A stretch of DNA of 64,000 nucleotides from JAEXOD01 sp963663265 (GCA_963663265.2 CAXXXM010000001.1:930001-994000), one strand, 5' to 3'. Shown: positions 51,625 through 59,995, numbered from the stretch's first letter. Notes: generated by a model from the sequence alone, not told the origin. Numbers and translations: made by a program.

Positions 51625-52563
51625 CTATAAATAATAAAATTTTATCAACTGAAGATGATGTCTCATCGACAATCTTTTTAAAGTACCCAACTGAGGGAAA
51701 TGCCCAGCTTTATACAACTTTATATATTCTTCTATTGCCGTTGAATATGGACTAAAAAACAATGGGTTTGTTTTGATAAATTCACCTAATTTTTCAACCG
51801 CCTCAAGAAATTTGCCAGCTATATCTTTATTCGTGGTATTTGAAGTTGAAATAAATCGTTTAATCCAAATTTTATTACTTTCGACAAAAGTTAAATGAAT
51901 TGTAACTGCATAAGGGGCAAATCCTTTAGAATAAGCTAAAGTTTCAATTAAAAAATCACCAAATCCATCGTATCCTTTTTTTGAGTAAGTAATAGGTAAG
52001 TCAGAAAAGAACTCATTTTCTGGATAATCAGCGTTCCGTGTTCTATGGAAACAATCTGTAACAAGAATTTTTTTTGACATAAAATTATCCTTGTAATCTT
52101 CACTAACTTTTTGTTCTAAAAAAACATTATAGAACAAATTCTCAGCACTATTAAGAGTGGTAGTCAAAAAATTAAGATCATTATATACGTTGAGATGTAT
52201 AAATACGATTTTTCGTTCTTTGTTTTTCATAATAAAATCGATTATTTCTGTTCTTTTAGTATTAGTAGTTATTTGATAAGCTATATAATAATTGTTATAC
52301 TCTAAAAGAAATTTATCAATTAAATTTGTATATATATTTTTCTTGATTTCTATAATATCTTCTTGGGTCTTTCCAACTAATGGATTAACGATTAGAATAA
52401 ATGGTTTCCCATTCTTTTTTAATTTTTTACAGGTGTTGACAACCGCAGAAAAGTTAAAAGGTTCAATAATTGGCAGAATTCCATTATGTTCATCAATAGA
52501 ATCAATGCAATCTTTAATTGCTAATAAATCATAGCTTCTTCCTCTAACAAATGGACAGTACAT
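51625..52563 (-). CDS. sce7725 family protein (Beta-protein-like)
   Basis: 312 residues. The start, MYCPFVRGRSYDLLAIKDCI and GILPIIEPFNF, is the pattern shared by sce7725 proteins and the wider phage-T4 Beta-protein fold. A barrel-like series of strand-helix units follows (PFILIVNPLVG, IVFIHLNVYN, KKILVTDCFH). No firm biochemical activity is known to me. It is the second gene of a two-gene leftward operon, 18 bp after sce7726, with a strong GGAGG site. The pairing of these two families is recurrent and marks a conflict- or defence-type module. Confidence 0.78.
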   Translation of the reverse strand: MYCPFVRGRSYDLLAIKDCIDSIDEHNGILPIIEPFNFSAVVNTCKKLKKNGKPFILIVNPLVGKTQEDIIEIKKNIYTNLIDKFLLEYNNYYIAYQITTNTKRTEIIDFIMKNKERKIVFIHLNVYNDLNFLTTTLNSAENLFYNVFLEQKVSEDYKDNFMSKKILVTDCFHRTRNADYPENEFFSDLPITYSKKGYDGFGDFLIETLAYSKGFAPYAVTIHLTFVESNKIWIKRFISTSNTTNKDIAGKFLEAVEKLGEFIKTNPLFFSPYSTAIEEYIKLYKAGHFPQLGTLKRLSMRHHLQLIKFYYL

Positions 52564-52581
52564 TTATCCTCCTTCAATTAA

Positions 52582-53454
52582 TTAGTATATTGGTTTAGTA
52601 AGCGATAATATTATTTTTTTTTGTTCGAGATTTCTATAACTTGTTGTTGTTGCAAGTGCTTTCAGTGAATAAGGCAGAGCATTGATGAAATTTGCAAATC
52701 TGTCAGAAGAATTTCTATTCCCTAAAATTTGCACAAATTCAGTATGTAATTCTTTTTTATCCAATTGATTTATCAAGTCGCCTGCTGTCTTATATATTAA
52801 TGTATTAGGAACATCCGGGATGTAACCAAAATATTTTTTAATAACTTTTAGATATTCATCTTTTCTCATGCATTTGAAAATTTCTAAATTTTCAACATTG
52901 TCAATATTGGATCCAGCTTGTTTAATTTGTAACAATTCATTAGAATCATTAAATACAAATATTCCAATATCATCACTAATTTGGCTATATAGGTTTTTTA
53001 AGTGTTTTTCATGGATCACTACATTTATTCTATCAAAAACTTTTTTGTATTCAATTAGTTGATTAGACAATCTTAAAAACGAATCATATTCAGTCTTAAT
53101 TTCATAAACTGTAGAAGTTCCATTAAAAAAAACAACATCTGCTATACTGGACCCTACAGAAAATTCGGTAAACATAGACGCAGATTTTACAGAGTGGTTA
53201 TCTAAATATATTTTATTTATTAAAGTATTTTTGTAAATGTATTCATTCTTATATGTGTTAATTAATTCATGGTAAATCTCTTCAAAAAATGCGGAAATAC
53301 TAAAATAAGAAAAATAATCAACTAACTTTGTTTCGGTCAGTAAACTACGGATCTTAGATGAGTATTCATTTCTGCCCAATTCTCTCAATACTGAAGAGCT
53401 ATAAATTGTGCTGAGCTTTTTTATAATTGGCAAAGCAAACATAAAATACGACAT
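52582..53454 (-). CDS. sce7726 family protein, PD-(D/E)XK nuclease-like
   Basis: 290 residues. The family block YKNEYIYKNTLINKIYL ... FTEFSVGSSIADVVFFNG ... TSTVYEIKTEYDS is unmistakable. D106, E118 and K120 form a D-x11-ExK arrangement of the restriction-endonuclease fold, with a possible extra acidic residue at E71. The C-terminal half is helical. First gene of the operon with sce7725. Nuclease activity is inferred from these residues. Located between the tail genes and attR, the usual slot for phage cargo. Confidence 0.8.
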   Translation of the reverse strand: MSYFMFALPIIKKLSTIYSSSVLRELGRNEYSSKIRSLLTETKLVDYFSYFSISAFFEEIYHELINTYKNEYIYKNTLINKIYLDNHSVKSASMFTEFSVGSSIADVVFFNGTSTVYEIKTEYDSFLRLSNQLIEYKKVFDRINVVIHEKHLKNLYSQISDDIGIFVFNDSNELLQIKQAGSNIDNVENLEIFKCMRKDEYLKVIKKYFGYIPDVPNTLIYKTAGDLINQLDKKELHTEFVQILGNRNSSDRFANFINALPYSLKALATTTSYRNLEQKKIILSLTKPIY

Positions 53455-53868
53455 TAAATATTATATAAATCTAATTCAATTTATATAATTTGTTTTTAAA
53501 ATCCAAAGATTAAGAAAATTATTTTGTGTTTTTAATAAAGGACTATTTGTAATTAATTTTAGTATATAAGATTCTCTATTACAAAATAACAACAAAAGTT
53601 TATTCTATGTTTACAAATGATAACTCACTTAGTCTTAACAAAGACTGAAGAAAAGTAAATCCTAATTTTAATTGTGAACAAGCTAAAGAAAACTTATATT
53701 TATTATAGATTTTGATAATTGTTTAATTTATTTGGGGAATGAAAAATATCAGATATCCCAATATAACCGTAGCACTATCGTAGCACAAATAATATTAACA
53801 TAGCCCAAATAGCCTTAAAAAGTTCTTAAAACCCCCCAAAAAGGGGGTAAAAATGGGGTTGCACCTTT
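53455..53868. other. Non-coding right end of the prophage
   Basis: 414 bp without a convincing gene; very AT-rich. It should hold the leftward promoter of the sce7726/sce7725 operon. Near its end a hairpin of acccccc/gggggt (53831-53848) precedes the attachment repeat, and the 6 bp before that (gcacct, 53861-53866) also match the tRNA, so homology with tRNA-Val extends a little beyond the perfect 44 bp. Confidence 0.6.
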
Positions 53869-53912
53869 CTTACAAGCAGGGGGTCATTGGTTCGAATCCA
53901 TTAGCTCCCACT
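53869..53912 (+). repeat. attR: right copy of the 44-bp attachment repeat (tRNA-Val 3' half)
   Basis: Perfect copy of 16303-16346. It is a tRNA fragment from the anticodon loop to the acceptor end, without a 5' half, so it cannot make a tRNA. It marks the right boundary of the prophage. Confidence 0.92.
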
Positions 53913-53921
53913 TCAAATTAA

Positions 53922-53947
53922 AAGCCTTGATTATTCAAGGCTTTTTT
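53922..53947 (+). terminator. Original host terminator of tRNA-Val
   Basis: Stem aagccttga/ttcaaggctt followed by a T6 run. It matches the three terminators of the degenerate units that follow and differs from the phage-borne one at 16351, supporting the integration model. Confidence 0.75.
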
Positions 53948-53982
53948 CATTTTAAATCGTTTTGTTTTTTTTATTTTCGTCA

Positions 53983-54413
53983 AGGTTTTAATGCTCAGTT
54001 GGTTCAGAGCATCCCGATCCCGATATATCGGGAGGAGGGACATGGTCGAATCCATTAGCTCCCACTCTTAAAGCCTTGATTGTTCAAGGCTTTTTTGTTT
54101 TAAACGAAATTAGTTGTTTTAGCATTTCGTCAAGGTTTTAAAAGTGCTCAGTGGTTCAGAGCATCCCGATTTAATCGGGAGGGTTATTGGTTTCCCGATT
54201 CATCGGGACTCCCACTCTTAAAGCCTTGATTGTTCAAGGCTTTTTTGTTTTAAACGAAATTAGTTATTTTTGCATTTCGTCAAGGTTTTAAAAGTGCTCA
54301 GTGGTTCAGAGCATCCCGATTTGGCAGCTTGTCCCGATCTATCGGGAGGAGGGTCATTGGTTTCCCGATTCATCGGGACTCCCACTCTTAAAGCCTTGAT
54401 TGTTCAAGGCTTT
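53983..54413 (+). repeat. Three tandem degenerate tRNA-Val-derived units with palindromic inserts
   Basis: Three ~150-bp units, each with cgtcaaggtttta, a remnant of the tRNA D-arm (gctcagttggttcagagca or a shortened form), CCCGAT...ATCGGG palindromes where the anticodon arm should be, a remnant of the 3' end (in the first unit tcgaatccattagctccca, in the others only ctcccactctta), and a terminator aaagccttgattgttcaaggcttttt. D-arm starts are near 53992, 54144 and 54294. None can fold as a tRNA. Confidence 0.82.
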
Positions 54414-54676
54414 TGTTGTTTTAAACCATTGTCAGAACGGGGATTATGAATGATTGTGGAGATTAATGGGATTAAAGATAGGCTAATTGTTTTGGTTTGG
54501 CAGTTTAATATAAATAGCAGAGTATTATCCCAAAAATCCTTGAAATCCCAAGAATCCTGGTTCAGACAAATTAAAAGACTATCAGAACGGGGATTATGAA
54601 TGATTATAGGGATTCTATAAAGTGAAGAGTAACGAGTGACAAGTGACGAAAGATAGTTGACAGCTTATAGCCGTAA
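54414..54676. repeat. Repeat-rich spacer with CAGAACGGGGATTATGAATGATT copies
   Basis: No gene. The short element tcagaacggggattatgaat, followed by gatt, occurs at about 54432 and 54582 here, and again in variant form near 54855, 56528 and 57433. A tract of agtaacgag/agtgacaag/agtgacgaa steps at about 54621-54650 leads into the first copy of the 166-bp repeat. Confidence 0.6.
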
Positions 54677-54842
54677 TGTGTCGTACCTACGGCACTTATG
54701 TTTATTGTGTGATCATTTGTGACTATTAATCTTTCGACCCTACAGGTCTCAAATATCTATATATTGGCTCTACTGTTTGTACAAGAGGTTTAATCTTTAA
54801 TCTGAAAAAAACTTTTAATCCAATGAATCCTAATTCAGACAA
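54677..54842. repeat. 166-bp two-hairpin repeat, copy 1
   Basis: Begins tgtgtcgtacctacggcact (imperfect palindrome gtgtcgta/tacggcac), continues through gacc(c/t)tacaggtc (second short hairpin) and caaatatctatatattggct, and ends in ttcagacaa. Copies 2-5 follow at 56617, 56852, 57546 and 57781. No open frame is conserved among them. Confidence 0.8.
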
Positions 54843-55141
54843 GTTAAACCATTGTCAGAAAGGGGATTTTGAATGATTAAAGACCTTATAATCCTCATTA
54901 TAACAAATTCTAATAAAAACATTAGTGAAATAGGCATAGTTTTACAATTATGTCGATTAAATTATTAAAAATATACTCATTTGCGTAAAAATATATTGGA
55001 TTAATTAATATATCTCAATAATTTTGTAGTATAGAGGAATATATATTCCAATTAGATAGAAATAATTGGGAAATCAGGTCTGTGCTTCTATTGAGTTTTT
55101 AATTAGAGAATTAAAGCTTATTTAATTATATGAGGTGTCAA

Positions 55142-56515
55142 ATGAAAAAATCTGTTTTGTTTATATTAATTATTATAGGTTTTACGAATTTAACCTATAG
55201 CCAAAATCAAAATGGATTAGTTGGTAAAAACGATATTTTATTTCAGAATGAAGGACAAATTAACTGGCATGATTCATTCTTGTTGCAAAATCAAAACACC
55301 AACCTGAAAAATAATGAAAAAGGAATATTGTATAAACCTTCTTTTATTTACCTCGATAATAGTTCAAAGAGGCTTGCTTATACATATGACACCAATGGGC
55401 TTTTGTTAAATGAATTCTTAGAGCATAACATGTCCGCTACTCAATGGTATAGTTTTAGCCAATATACTTATACTTATGATTCAAATGGAAAAATGCTGAC
55501 TAAATTGTATAAGGAAAGGAAAAACCAGACTTTAGCAAATTTACGGTTATATACGTATACATATAATTCTGATGGAAAATTGTCAACTTATCTATATGAA
55601 ATATGGGTAAACGAAGCTTGGAGGAACTCTTCGCGTTACATCTATACATATGATTCAAGTGGAAATATGGTAACCGAGTTGTACCAAGAAGCAGGTAGTG
55701 GAACCTGGGTGGATTATTTACGGTACACATATACATATGATGCAAACGGAAAAATGTTAACTTGTATGTCTGAGTCTAAAGCCAGCGGAGTATGGGAAAT
55801 CTCTTATCGATTAAGTTATACCTATGATTCAAATGGTAATATACTAACTGAGTTAAGTGAAAGTTGGAAAAATGGAACGTGGGAAATATCTTATCGATTA
55901 AGTTATAACTATGATTCAGATGGGGATATATTAAATAAACTTTATGAAGGTTTGGTAGGCGGAGTTTGGGTTAATAGTTTGCGATATACTTATACTTATG
56001 ATGCTAACAAAAATTTATTGAAGGATTTGTTAGAGTATTGGCATAATGGAACCTGGGCATATGATTGGGAATTTAATTATACTTATGATGAAAATAACAA
56101 TACAGTTACTGCAAGTTTATCGGGTCTTAATCAACCATCAACATTAACTATAACATATAACAATAAAAAAAATAAATTAAGTGTATCCGGTTTTAATTGC
56201 AACGTACAATATGCTCAAATTACTGGTATAAAAGATGAAATAAACAATGGTCTAGTATTTACATTAGATCAAAATTACCCTAACCCGTTTAATCCAAGTA
56301 CAATTATTAATTATTCAATTCCTGAAGATAATTTTGTAACTATAAAAGTTTATGATGTTTTAGGAAAAGAAGTTACAACTTTAGTTGATGAAGAGATGCC
56401 AGCGGGAAATTATAATATTAATTTTGATGGAAGCAATTTGGCAAGCGGAATTTATTTATACCAAATAAAAACAAAAAATTTCACTCAGACCAAAAAGATG
56501 GTACTTATGAGATGA
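55142..56515 (+). CDS. T9SS type A sorting-domain protein with 29-residue YTYD repeats
   Basis: About 457 residues from the ATG at 55142 (gaggtgtca upstream), with a signal peptide ending near NLTYSQ. From ~75 to ~330 there are about nine tandem units of 29 residues, each with YTYTYDSNGK-like start, a short acidic/aromatic arm and a W/R end; related in style to RHS/YD repeats, which form beta surfaces. The C-terminal ~85 residues are a type IX sorting domain (NYPNPFNPSTIINYSIP ... ASGIYLYQIKT). Likely a cell-surface or secreted adhesive protein. Flanked on both sides by the repeat families. Confidence 0.85.
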   Translation: MKKSVLFILIIIGFTNLTYSQNQNGLVGKNDILFQNEGQINWHDSFLLQNQNTNLKNNEKGILYKPSFIYLDNSSKRLAYTYDTNGLLLNEFLEHNMSATQWYSFSQYTYTYDSNGKMLTKLYKERKNQTLANLRLYTYTYNSDGKLSTYLYEIWVNEAWRNSSRYIYTYDSSGNMVTELYQEAGSGTWVDYLRYTYTYDANGKMLTCMSESKASGVWEISYRLSYTYDSNGNILTELSESWKNGTWEISYRLSYNYDSDGDILNKLYEGLVGGVWVNSLRYTYTYDANKNLLKDLLEYWHNGTWAYDWEFNYTYDENNNTVTASLSGLNQPSTLTITYNNKKNKLSVSGFNCNVQYAQITGIKDEINNGLVFTLDQNYPNPFNPSTIINYSIPEDNFVTIKVYDVLGKEVTTLVDEEMPAGNYNINFDGSNLASGIYLYQIKTKNFTQTKKMVLMR

Positions 56516-56616
56516 TTTAATAGATTGTCAGAACGGGGATTTTGAATGATTCGATTAAAAAGTGACAAGTAACGAGTGACAAGTGACGAAAGACAGCTAA
56601 TAGTGAATAGTAGTGA

Positions 56617-57018
56617 TGTGTCGTACCTACGGCACTTATGTTTATTGAGTGATCATTTGTGACTATTAATCTTTCGACCTTACAGGTCTCAAATATCTAT
56701 ATATTGGCTCTTCAGTTTATACAATATATTTAATCTGTAATCTAAAAAATCCTTTTAATCCCATGATTCCAGTTGCAGACAATGTTTTACAAATTCAAGA
56801 TGAGTAACGAAAAATAGTTAACAGCTAACAGCTAATAGTGAATAGCCGTATTGTGTCGTACCTACGGCACTTATGCTGATTGGGCGAACATTTGTGACTA
56901 TTAATCTTTCGACCTTACAGGTCTCAAATATCTATATATTGGCTCTACTGTTTGTACAAGAGGTTTAATCATTAATCTGAAAAAAACTTTTAATTCAATG
57001 AATCCCAGTTCAGACAAG
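56617..57018. repeat. 166-bp two-hairpin repeat, copies 2 and 3 (235-bp tandem period)
   Basis: Copy 2 begins at 56617 and copy 3 at 56852; the 235-bp period consists of the 166-bp core plus a ~69-bp linker containing acagctaacagctaatagtg. Copy 3 ends directly at the stop codon of the leftward gene at 57019. No gene otherwise in 56516-57018. Confidence 0.8.
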
Positions 57019-57363
57019 TTATTCTTCTTCATCATTTTTTTTCAAATCATTAATTATTATTTTACCATTATCTTTAGAAATTAATCCTTCCTTTAACATC
57101 CATTTTTCTGTTGCAAGGATTGTTTCCATTGCCTCTACCTTTTGTTTTAAGTCGTTTATTTTAGCTAAATAGTTATCTGGATACATTTTCATTATTTTTT
57201 TCATTGTTTTAGGATTATCAATCTCCTTTAAAGATTCCTTTAAAAGCATTAGAACTTCCTCATCACCGTCTTCAAATTTTGAAACTATATTTATAGCATA
57301 CTGCATCTTTTTTATTCTATATAGTTGAACTTCATCACTTATCCATGAAAAAATATTAAACAT
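57019..57363 (-). CDS. Small helical hypothetical protein
   Basis: 114 residues with a good ribosome-binding site (ttttggaggaaaa). Helical and charged, coiled-coil region near 70-90 (AKINDLKQKVEAMETILATE), acidic Lys/Asp/Glu end. No family recognised. It is isolated between two repeat blocks. Not secreted. Confidence 0.6.
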   Translation of the reverse strand: MFNIFSWISDEVQLYRIKKMQYAINIVSKFEDGDEEVLMLLKESLKEIDNPKTMKKIMKMYPDNYLAKINDLKQKVEAMETILATEKWMLKEGLISKDNGKIIINDLKKNDEEE

Positions 57364-57545
57364 TTTTCCTCCAAAAGTATTTTTACAATGATAGTAATAA
57401 AAGTTATCTTAATCAATTGGGGAATATTTAGTGGGATGGGGATTATGAATGATTTAATAAAGTGACGAGTGACAAAGTAACAAGTGACAAGTAACGAGTA
57501 ACGAAAAACAGTTAATAGTGAACAGCTAATAGTGAATAGCAGAAA

Positions 57546-57947
57546 TGTGTCGTACCTACGGCACTTATGTTGATTGTGCGAACAATTGTGACTATTAATC
57601 TTTCGACCTTACAGGTCTCAAATATCTATATATTGCCTCAACTGTTTGTACAAGATGTTTAATCTTTAATCTGAAAAAAACTTTTAATCCCATGAATCCA
57701 GGTTCAGACAATGTTTTACAATTTCAAGACGAGTGACAAAAAATAATTAACAGCTAATAGCTAATAGTGAATAGCCGTAATGTGTTGTACCTACGGCACT
57801 TATGTTGATTGTACGAACTTTTGCGACTATTAATCTTTCGACCTTACAGGTCTCAAATATCTATATATTGGTTCTATAGTTTATGCAAGATATTTAATCA
57901 TTAATCTAAAAAATCCTTTTAATCCCATGAATCCAGGTTCAGACAAT
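57546..57947. repeat. 166-bp two-hairpin repeat, copies 4 and 5 (235-bp tandem period)
   Basis: Copy 4 begins at 57546 and copy 5 at 57781, again exactly 235 bp apart. Preceded (57465-57540) by a tract of gtgacgag/gtgacaag/gtaacgag and gtgaacag/gtgaatag steps. There is no gene between 57364 and 58251. Confidence 0.8.
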
Positions 57948-58055
57948 GTTTTACAATTTCAAGACGAGTGACAAAAAACAGCGAATAGTGAACAGTAAAT
58001 AGTGAATAGTGAATAGGGAACAGAGAAAAGTGAATGGCAAATAGGTTAATAAAGT

Positions 58056-58120
58056 AATTTGCCAAACCATGGGGAATAAGGTAAGCAGCCCCAATTTTGT
58101 GTGCCATGGATTGGCAAATT
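58056..58120. repeat. Long inverted repeat
   Basis: aatttgccaaaccatgg (58056-58072) and ccatggattggcaaatt (58104-58120) pair over 17 bp with one mismatch. The loop holds a further gggg/cccc pair. It lies downstream of the hydrogenase operon; it could be a bidirectional terminator or the remnant of a small transposable element. Confidence 0.65.
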
Positions 58121-58159
58121 TGTGTGCAAATTTCAGTATTTCAAAAGTTGTTAAAATTG

Positions 58160-58200
58160 TACTTAGGGACTGAGGGCTGTTATTTCTCAATCCCTAAGTA
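58160..58200. terminator. Inverted repeat downstream of the hydrogenase operon
   Basis: Perfect 10-bp inverted repeat tacttaggga/tccctaagta with an inner tgag/ctca pair, 52 bp past the stop of the leftward hydrogenase gene. Likely transcription end or RNA 3' stabiliser; there is no long T-tract on the minus strand. Confidence 0.45.
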
Positions 58201-58251
58201 ACTGTACTTAGTGTTGGATCTATTTTATCTTCTGAGAATCATAATAAAAAA

Positions 58252-59706
58252 CTAAATTGCTTGTGCTTCTGGTTTGTAGATTGATTCTGACTTGTTAGCA
58301 AAGCTTTCAACACTACGTGTAGAAATATTTGGTTTAGCAATTGTACCAGGTCCAGCAACGCATCCACCTTCGCAAGTCATAACTTCAATAAAATTGCCAG
58401 GTTTTTGCAATAGTAATTTTCCGGCTAATTGTTTAAAGTCTTTTCTATTATAGCCATTAATTAAACATGGCTTAACTTCTATGTTGCTGTTATTGCAGTG
58501 TGCTACTGCACCGGCAACACCACCACTAATTCCAAATAGTCGTCCTTCTTTTGCAGCTTTGTTTACAAATTCGGTTGGAACACAGTCATTAACATCAATA
58601 TTTTTTGCTACAAATAAAGCACCTAATTCTTCATAAGTTAATGTATAATCAATAACATCAGAATCATAGGCTTCTTTTCGTTTTGCTAAACAAGGTCCTA
58701 TAAAAACAGTTGTGGTTTCGGGATCTTTATCTTTAGCAAGTTTCCCGGTAAAAATCATTGGTGATGGAGTATGAGAAACAAAAGGTTCTAATTTTTTTAG
58801 TTGTTTTTTTACAGCCAAAACATAAGCGGGGCAGCATGAACTGGTTAATAATGGTTGTCCGGCTTCCATTTTTTCAATAAATTCTTTAGTTTCTTCAATT
58901 GCTGTTAGTTCTGCACCTGTGGCTACTTCCATTACAGATGAAAAACCAAGACTTAATAAAGCAGTATGTAATTGTTGTAATGTACCGGGGAACTGTCCTG
59001 CAATTGAGGGGGCAATAAGTGCAGTAACAGATTTATCTTTAGAAATTGATTGTAGTACTTTTATAATTTGCGATCTTTCAGCTATTGCTCCAAAAGGACA
59101 AGCTTTTAAGCATTTTCCACATAAAATACATTCATCGTGATTAATTTTTTCTTTCCCATTTTCGTCTTTAGAAATTGCACCTGTTGGGCAAGATTCTTCA
59201 CATGGGATAGGTATACGAATTATTGATTGATATGGACATTCAGACATACATTTACCGCAACCGACACATAAATCGGGGTTAATTTTGGCTTTCCCGTTTA
59301 TAACTGTAATAGCATTTTTTGCACAACTTGTGGTACAAGGACGAGCAACACATCCGCAACAAGCATCCGTAATATGGTAATGCGTTTTTACACAAGCACT
59401 ACATAAATCAGTTAATATAGTTAAGTGAGTGTCTTCAATTTCTTTGTTTAAAGCCATTTCTGCATATTCTGCAAGAGGGGTTAGTTCGTCAGTTTCATCT
59501 TCATACCCAAAGCCAAGAACAGCCATTATCCTATATTTTATCATTGCACGATCTTTATAAATACAACATCTTGAAATATCTGTTCCATTTTTAGGTCGCA
59601 TTTTTAATGGTATTCTATCTATTTTTTCACTTAGATTATTTTCAAAATAAGCTTTCGCAATCCGAACTAAAATTTCTCTTCGGATTTTGATTAATTTACT
59701 TTCCAT
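58252..59706 (-). CDS. [FeFe]-hydrogenase, group-B-like catalytic subunit
   Basis: 484 residues. The N-terminal part has a family-specific lead, then multiple [4Fe-4S] sites: ACCGCVARPCTTSC, CVGCGKCMSECP and CILCGKCLKACP (residues ~110-205). The H-cluster domain follows: L1 TSSCCPAY (with the proton-relay cysteine kept), L2 IGPCLAKRKE (GPC in place of the more usual MPC), and L3 EVMTCEGGCVAGPG. It would reduce protons or oxidise H2 using ferredoxin. Last gene of the leftward operon, overlapping the small ferredoxin gene by 11 bp. Confidence 0.88.
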   Translation of the reverse strand: MESKLIKIRREILVRIAKAYFENNLSEKIDRIPLKMRPKNGTDISRCCIYKDRAMIKYRIMAVLGFGYEDETDELTPLAEYAEMALNKEIEDTHLTILTDLCSACVKTHYHITDACCGCVARPCTTSCAKNAITVINGKAKINPDLCVGCGKCMSECPYQSIIRIPIPCEESCPTGAISKDENGKEKINHDECILCGKCLKACPFGAIAERSQIIKVLQSISKDKSVTALIAPSIAGQFPGTLQQLHTALLSLGFSSVMEVATGAELTAIEETKEFIEKMEAGQPLLTSSCCPAYVLAVKKQLKKLEPFVSHTPSPMIFTGKLAKDKDPETTTVFIGPCLAKRKEAYDSDVIDYTLTYEELGALFVAKNIDVNDCVPTEFVNKAAKEGRLFGISGGVAGAVAHCNNSNIEVKPCLINGYNRKDFKQLAGKLLLQKPGNFIEVMTCEGGCVAGPGTIAKPNISTRSVESFANKSESIYKPEAQAI

Positions 59707-59980
59707 TATTTAACTCCAATGAAAATTTTGCTTTTACTGCTTTTTCAATTCTGTTTAAGAGTTCTTGTTTTGTTACGTTTTCAACTACAACACCATCAAT
59801 AGTGGCACATGGTATTCTATGGTATTGGGCATCTTTGCAATAACCTAAACAAGAAGACCCCATCAATTCAATATAGGGTAGAAGAGCGGGATTTATTTCG
59901 TTTTCAATTTCTTGTAGTTCTGAATTACACATAATAAAACATGTAGTTCCCATACAAATTTTTACTTCAATTTTATTCAT
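59696..59980 (-). CDS. Thioredoxin-like [2Fe-2S] ferredoxin
   Basis: About 94 residues (MNKIEVKICMG start preferred; ATG at 59986 and TTG at 59992 are in frame upstream). Four cysteines bind a [2Fe-2S] cluster: CMGTTCF and SSCLGYC, the NuoE/HydC-like pattern. A small electron carrier for the neighbouring hydrogenase. A second member of the same family is encoded upstream at 62927. Confidence 0.85.
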   Translation of the reverse strand: MNKIEVKICMGTTCFIMCNSELQEIENEINPALLPYIELMGSSCLGYCKDAQYHRIPCATIDGVVVENVTKQELLNRIEKAVKAKFSLELNNGK

Positions 59981-59995
59981 AACCATACTCAACTT

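Larger units (their letters stand above)
16303..53912. mobile_element. Siphovirus-type prophage integrated in tRNA-Val (about 37.6 kb)
   Basis: The element is bounded by a 44-bp perfect direct repeat made of the tRNA-Val 3' half. A tyrosine integrase lies next to the left end. Inside are a divergent repressor/Cro-like control region, recombination and replication genes, terminase, portal, MuF, scaffold, coat, connectors, amidase, tail tube, frameshifted tail chaperones, tape measure and tail-tip genes: a full set for a non-contractile-tailed temperate phage. No structural gene appears broken. Cargo genes on the opposite strand sit at the right end. I see no transposase. Confidence 0.93.

Noticed and set aside
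53861..53912. A second tRNA-Val gene at attR
   Set aside because: Only the 3' half is present; the D-arm and acceptor 5' strand are missing, so no cloverleaf can form.
53983..54413. CRISPR array
   Set aside because: The units are ~150 bp and tRNA-derived, without short uniform repeats or unique spacers, and no cas genes are in the window.
57919..58190. Small leftward reading frames with LFTIHYSLFT-like repeats
   Set aside because: These are translations of the gtgaatag/gtgaacag stepping tract; they have no ribosome-binding site and low-complexity composition.
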